Source: Reticulomyxa filosa
Taxonomy: Eukaryota > Foraminifera > Reticulomyxidae
Reading direction: 5' to 3'
Assembly: GCA_000512085.1 (NCBI GenBank)
Contig: ASPP01028993.1
Coordinates: 1 to 22,231 of the forward strand
DNA: 22,231 nt
Shown: positions 20,845 to 22,231 of the stretch, piece by piece
Layout: each line of letters starts with the position of its first letter
How positions within the stretch are numbered: position 1 is the first letter of the stretch
Made by a program: the position numbers and the translations under genes
The notes under the pieces: generated by a model
The model's input: the letters and a program-made list of their open reading frames with translations, nothing else
Told to the model about the DNA's origin: nothing
Database searches by the model: none

Positions 20845-22210
20845 TCAATGACAAATAGATAACCAGCAATAATAATCAATCCACTATTGAAACAAAGCGA
20901 ATAGAGCACCACACGATATATTGAATATATAAATCATATATACATGTATACATATACATAAATGTATATGTTACCAATCTCTTCACTTACTTCGTCAATG
21001 TGAGACTGATTAAAAAAAAAGAAATGAGTATGTGTGTCGACCAAACTTATTTGTGAAGGCACAGGTGGCAATTTGCGTTGATGCAATCTGTCTCGTGTTT
21101 GCTTTCGCACCTGAACAACAACATCTTGTGCTTGCTTGTTGGGTGGCCTGGGCCTGTCCAAAGAGATAGGCATGGATTCCCGTGGGGCGCTGTCCTGGCT
21201 GTGATAGTTGCCCGTGTCCTTGGAGGTCCACACTTCCGTGTTGTGTCGTTTGATGGAGTTTGGCGGAGGACGACTGGGGAGTGCGGGCTTGCCTTTGTTT
21301 TTGTCCTTCGAGGCGGACGCGTCATTGTCGTGGGTCTGATTGTTGTCAGTGTCGCCTCCATTCGGCTCGGAGGTGGCGACAGGTGAGTGCTGAGGACTGA
21401 TTTTGGACAAGTTGGCCAAGGACCCGGAATAGCGATTAAAAGGACGAACCGGAGGAGGACGGGCTATTTTTGAGATGCTATTGTTGCTATTGTTACTATT
21501 GTTATTATTATTGTTATTAGTATTATTGTTATTAATATTATTGTTATTATTATTATTATTATTATTATTTAGAGCGCTGTCGAAAACGTGATCATTCAAA
21601 GTGTCATCATCGGACGGCGAGCTCGGTGCGGACCTGGAAGGGGCCGAGGGTGCGGAGTTCGCTGGAGGGGATGACACGATAGCGTTCGGCGAGACGGTCT
21701 TTGGCAATGAGGGTGAAACAACGCTGGTGATGTTAGGCGAGAACGACACAGGGGTGGGCGTAGATGCCACATTGGTCGTCGACGGAGCCAACAGTTTGTC
21801 CGCAAAGAATGCTCGCCCAGTGGGTAGGTTTGTGTTGGCCCCTACTGGCGTCGAAGAGATACTGTTGCGCGATGCGCGCACTGACTCGGACAATCGCCTC
21901 TGTTGAGCCGCTTGAAATTGGTCTTTGAACACATCGTTCACAGGCGCGACACGCGACGGGTCAAACCTCTGTTCTTCCAGCGTGTCCTTCACTGTGAACA
22001 CTTCTTCGGGCATCACCGGGATCTCATATTCATAGGGGTTATGTGGCGTATATGAACCGTATTCCAGCAGTCTTTAACATTCAACAATAACAAAAAAAAC
22101 ACACACACATACTTATATACGTATACATATATATATATGTATGTGTATATACACTACTGATTTCCTATTGCACAGAGTGAGTTTGTCAAATGGACAGACT
22201 TTGTTTAAAC
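20845..22210 (-). CDS. Proline-rich, Asn-rich adaptor-like protein (5' end outside the window)
   Basis: Proposed exons are 22210-22153, 22071-21042, 21005-20991 and 20883-20845, all in phase. The protein enters from the right edge with NKVCPFDKLTLCNRKS, then an acidic/aromatic stretch (YTPHNPYEYEIPVMPEEVF). It then becomes Ser/Pro-rich and contains an Asn run and several PxxP-type motifs: RPPPVRPF, KPALPSRPPP, DRPRPPNK, RKLPPVPSQ. Such motifs are typical ligands for SH3, EVH1, WW or GYF domains. No enzyme domain is seen. The last two exons are very short; the final donor is a consensus GAA|GTAAGT at 20990 and the acceptor TTTCAATAG ends at 20884, giving the C-terminus SHIDEWIDYYCWLSICH. The 36-nt intron (21006-21041) is in frame and could instead be coding. 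I do not recognise the family; adaptor function is inferred. Confidence 0.65.
20884..20990 (-). other. Terminal intron of the proline-rich gene (107 nt)
   Basis: Consensus donor GTAAGT at 20990 and a pyrimidine-leading acceptor TTTCAATAG ending at 20884. Reading through instead gives an IYIYVYVYMYI tail, clearly translated alternating tract (20936-20972), so splicing is favoured. Confidence 0.7.
21478..21570. repeat. ATT/GTT trinucleotide repeat encoding poly-Asn
   Basis: Imperfect ATT repeat within the proline-rich gene, read as AAT/AAC (Asn) on the minus strand, with scattered Ser, Thr and Ile codons. AAT and AAC are mixed, so it is less pure than the repeat in the neighbouring gene. Confidence 0.88.
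22072..22152 (-). other. Intron of the proline-rich gene filled by an alternating tract
   Basis: Donor GTATAT at 22152 and acceptor TTAAAG ending at 22072, phase 2. The span 22098-22152 is (CA)n followed by alternating TA/TG/CA. Confidence 0.55.
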
Positions 22211-22231
22211 CTTCACACAACACACACACAC

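Noticed and set aside
21596-21906. GC-richer frames on both strands within the proline-rich gene
   Set aside because: The minus-strand frame with consistent Ser/Pro composition continues for 340 codons; the others are shadows.
1-22231. CRISPR array, bacterial operon or prophage
   Set aside because: There are no regularly spaced repeats and the genes are intron-bearing and in mixed orientation, so this is nuclear eukaryotic DNA.

Overview
The window is nuclear eukaryotic DNA: AT-rich, spliceosomal GT-AG introns of about 35-300 nt, genes on both strands, asparagine-rich runs from ATT repeats, and decayed LINE and Tc1/mariner copies. The kelch and WD40 proteins, with a short helical 'RYW...GWIDDF' linker, resemble the expanded kelch/WD40 families I know from the foraminiferan Reticulomyxa filosa. 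I therefore think this is that species or a close relative. This attribution is from memory and was not searched.

Layout. 1-4.8 kb is gene-poor: a decayed LINE ORF1 with zinc knuckles on the + strand, a LINE endonuclease remnant on the - strand, and the C-terminal end of a Tc1/mariner transposase (-). A TA-flanked 21-bp inverted repeat joins the last two. 4.86-6.94 kb (-) encodes a gp78/RIN2-like membrane RING E3 ligase with a C-terminal CUE domain. 7.36-9.17 kb (-) is a five-exon gene whose product has five tandem GYF domains. 9.72-11.99 kb (+) is a kelch-repeat gene with either one lost base or a 35-nt intron. 12.43-14.84 kb (-) reads as a single kelch-WD40 fusion gene. 15.14-16.31 kb (+) encodes a coiled-coil plus Hint (hedgehog/intein) protein ending in a CaaX-like CAIL. 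17.82-19.99 kb (-) is an unrecognised Asn-rich protein. 20.85 kb to the right edge (-) is a proline-rich adaptor-like protein whose 5' end lies outside the window.

Exon joins were worked out by hand from splice motifs, phase and family similarity. Where I give exact intron positions, the phases close and the frame is kept. The gene set is not an operon. The most notable items are the Hint-CaaX protein, the five-GYF protein and the kelch-WD40 fusion. Several introns in different genes also share long alternating purine-pyrimidine tracts (TATATGTATACATG-like) that no ordinary feature explains.
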